A DNA stretch of 5,904 nt from Anaerolineaceae bacterium UBA6086. GTDB taxonomy: Bacteria > Chloroflexota > Anaerolineae > Anaerolineales > Anaerolineaceae. Where the stretch lies: positions 40,787-46,690 of the forward strand of contig DIXG01000019.1 of NCBI GenBank assembly GCA_002436005.1, read 5' to 3'. How positions within the stretch are numbered: position 1 is the stretch's first letter; each line of letters opens with the position of its first letter. The translations under genes were made by a program, and so were the position numbers. This document shows, one piece after another, positions 5,888 through 5,904 of this stretch. The notes beneath the pieces were generated by a model. The model saw nothing but the letters and a program-made list of their open reading frames with translations. It had not been told where the DNA came from and made no database searches.

Positions 5888-5904
5888 AAGGGAGATGGCT
5901 GTGT

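Overview
The window looks like ordinary chromosomal DNA of moderate GC content from a free-living bacterium. My best guess is Chloroflexota, class Anaerolineae. The guess rests on gene style only: Thr/Pro-rich secreted proteins, a LytR-CpsA-Psr (LCP) protein followed by a Cys-rich lytic-transglycosylase-like protein, and an MtaA/UroD-type protein fused to a thioredoxin fold. No rRNA, tRNA, CRISPR array, insertion sequence or phage gene was seen.

Layout, left to right. (1) Positions 1-2539, minus strand: a two-gene cell-envelope operon. An LCP-family lipoprotein-like gene (2539 to 1322) is followed after 11 bases by a secreted, Cys-rich protein with an SLT-like lysozyme fold (from 1310 leftwards, running off the window edge). 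The second gene has no stop inside the window, so a simple ORF search misses it. It fills what otherwise looks like 1.3 kb of empty sequence. (2) Positions 2540-2830: a 291-base divergent intergenic region with a promoter for each side. (3) Positions 2831-3472, plus strand: a small polytopic membrane protein built from about four copies of a two-helix unit. (4) Positions 3546-4277, minus strand: RNase PH (rph), convergent with the membrane protein gene, with a TATAAT box almost touching its start codon. (5) Positions 4454-5818, minus strand: an MtaA/UroD-superfamily methyltransferase-like protein with a C-terminal thioredoxin-like CxxC domain. Its promoter has perfect -35 and -10 hexamers, and the -35 is covered by a perfect 14-bp palindrome of LacI-family style.

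How the genes may work together. The two left genes probably act together outside the membrane on peptidoglycan or cell-wall polymers, although both lack residues that are usual for their families. The RNase PH gene is housekeeping. The right-hand gene appears to be separately and tightly regulated, perhaps by a sugar- or metabolite-responsive repressor encoded nearby outside the window. It is the most interesting unit here: a one-protein combination of a putative methyl-transfer (or related) barrel and a redox domain, with one expected zinc ligand replaced.
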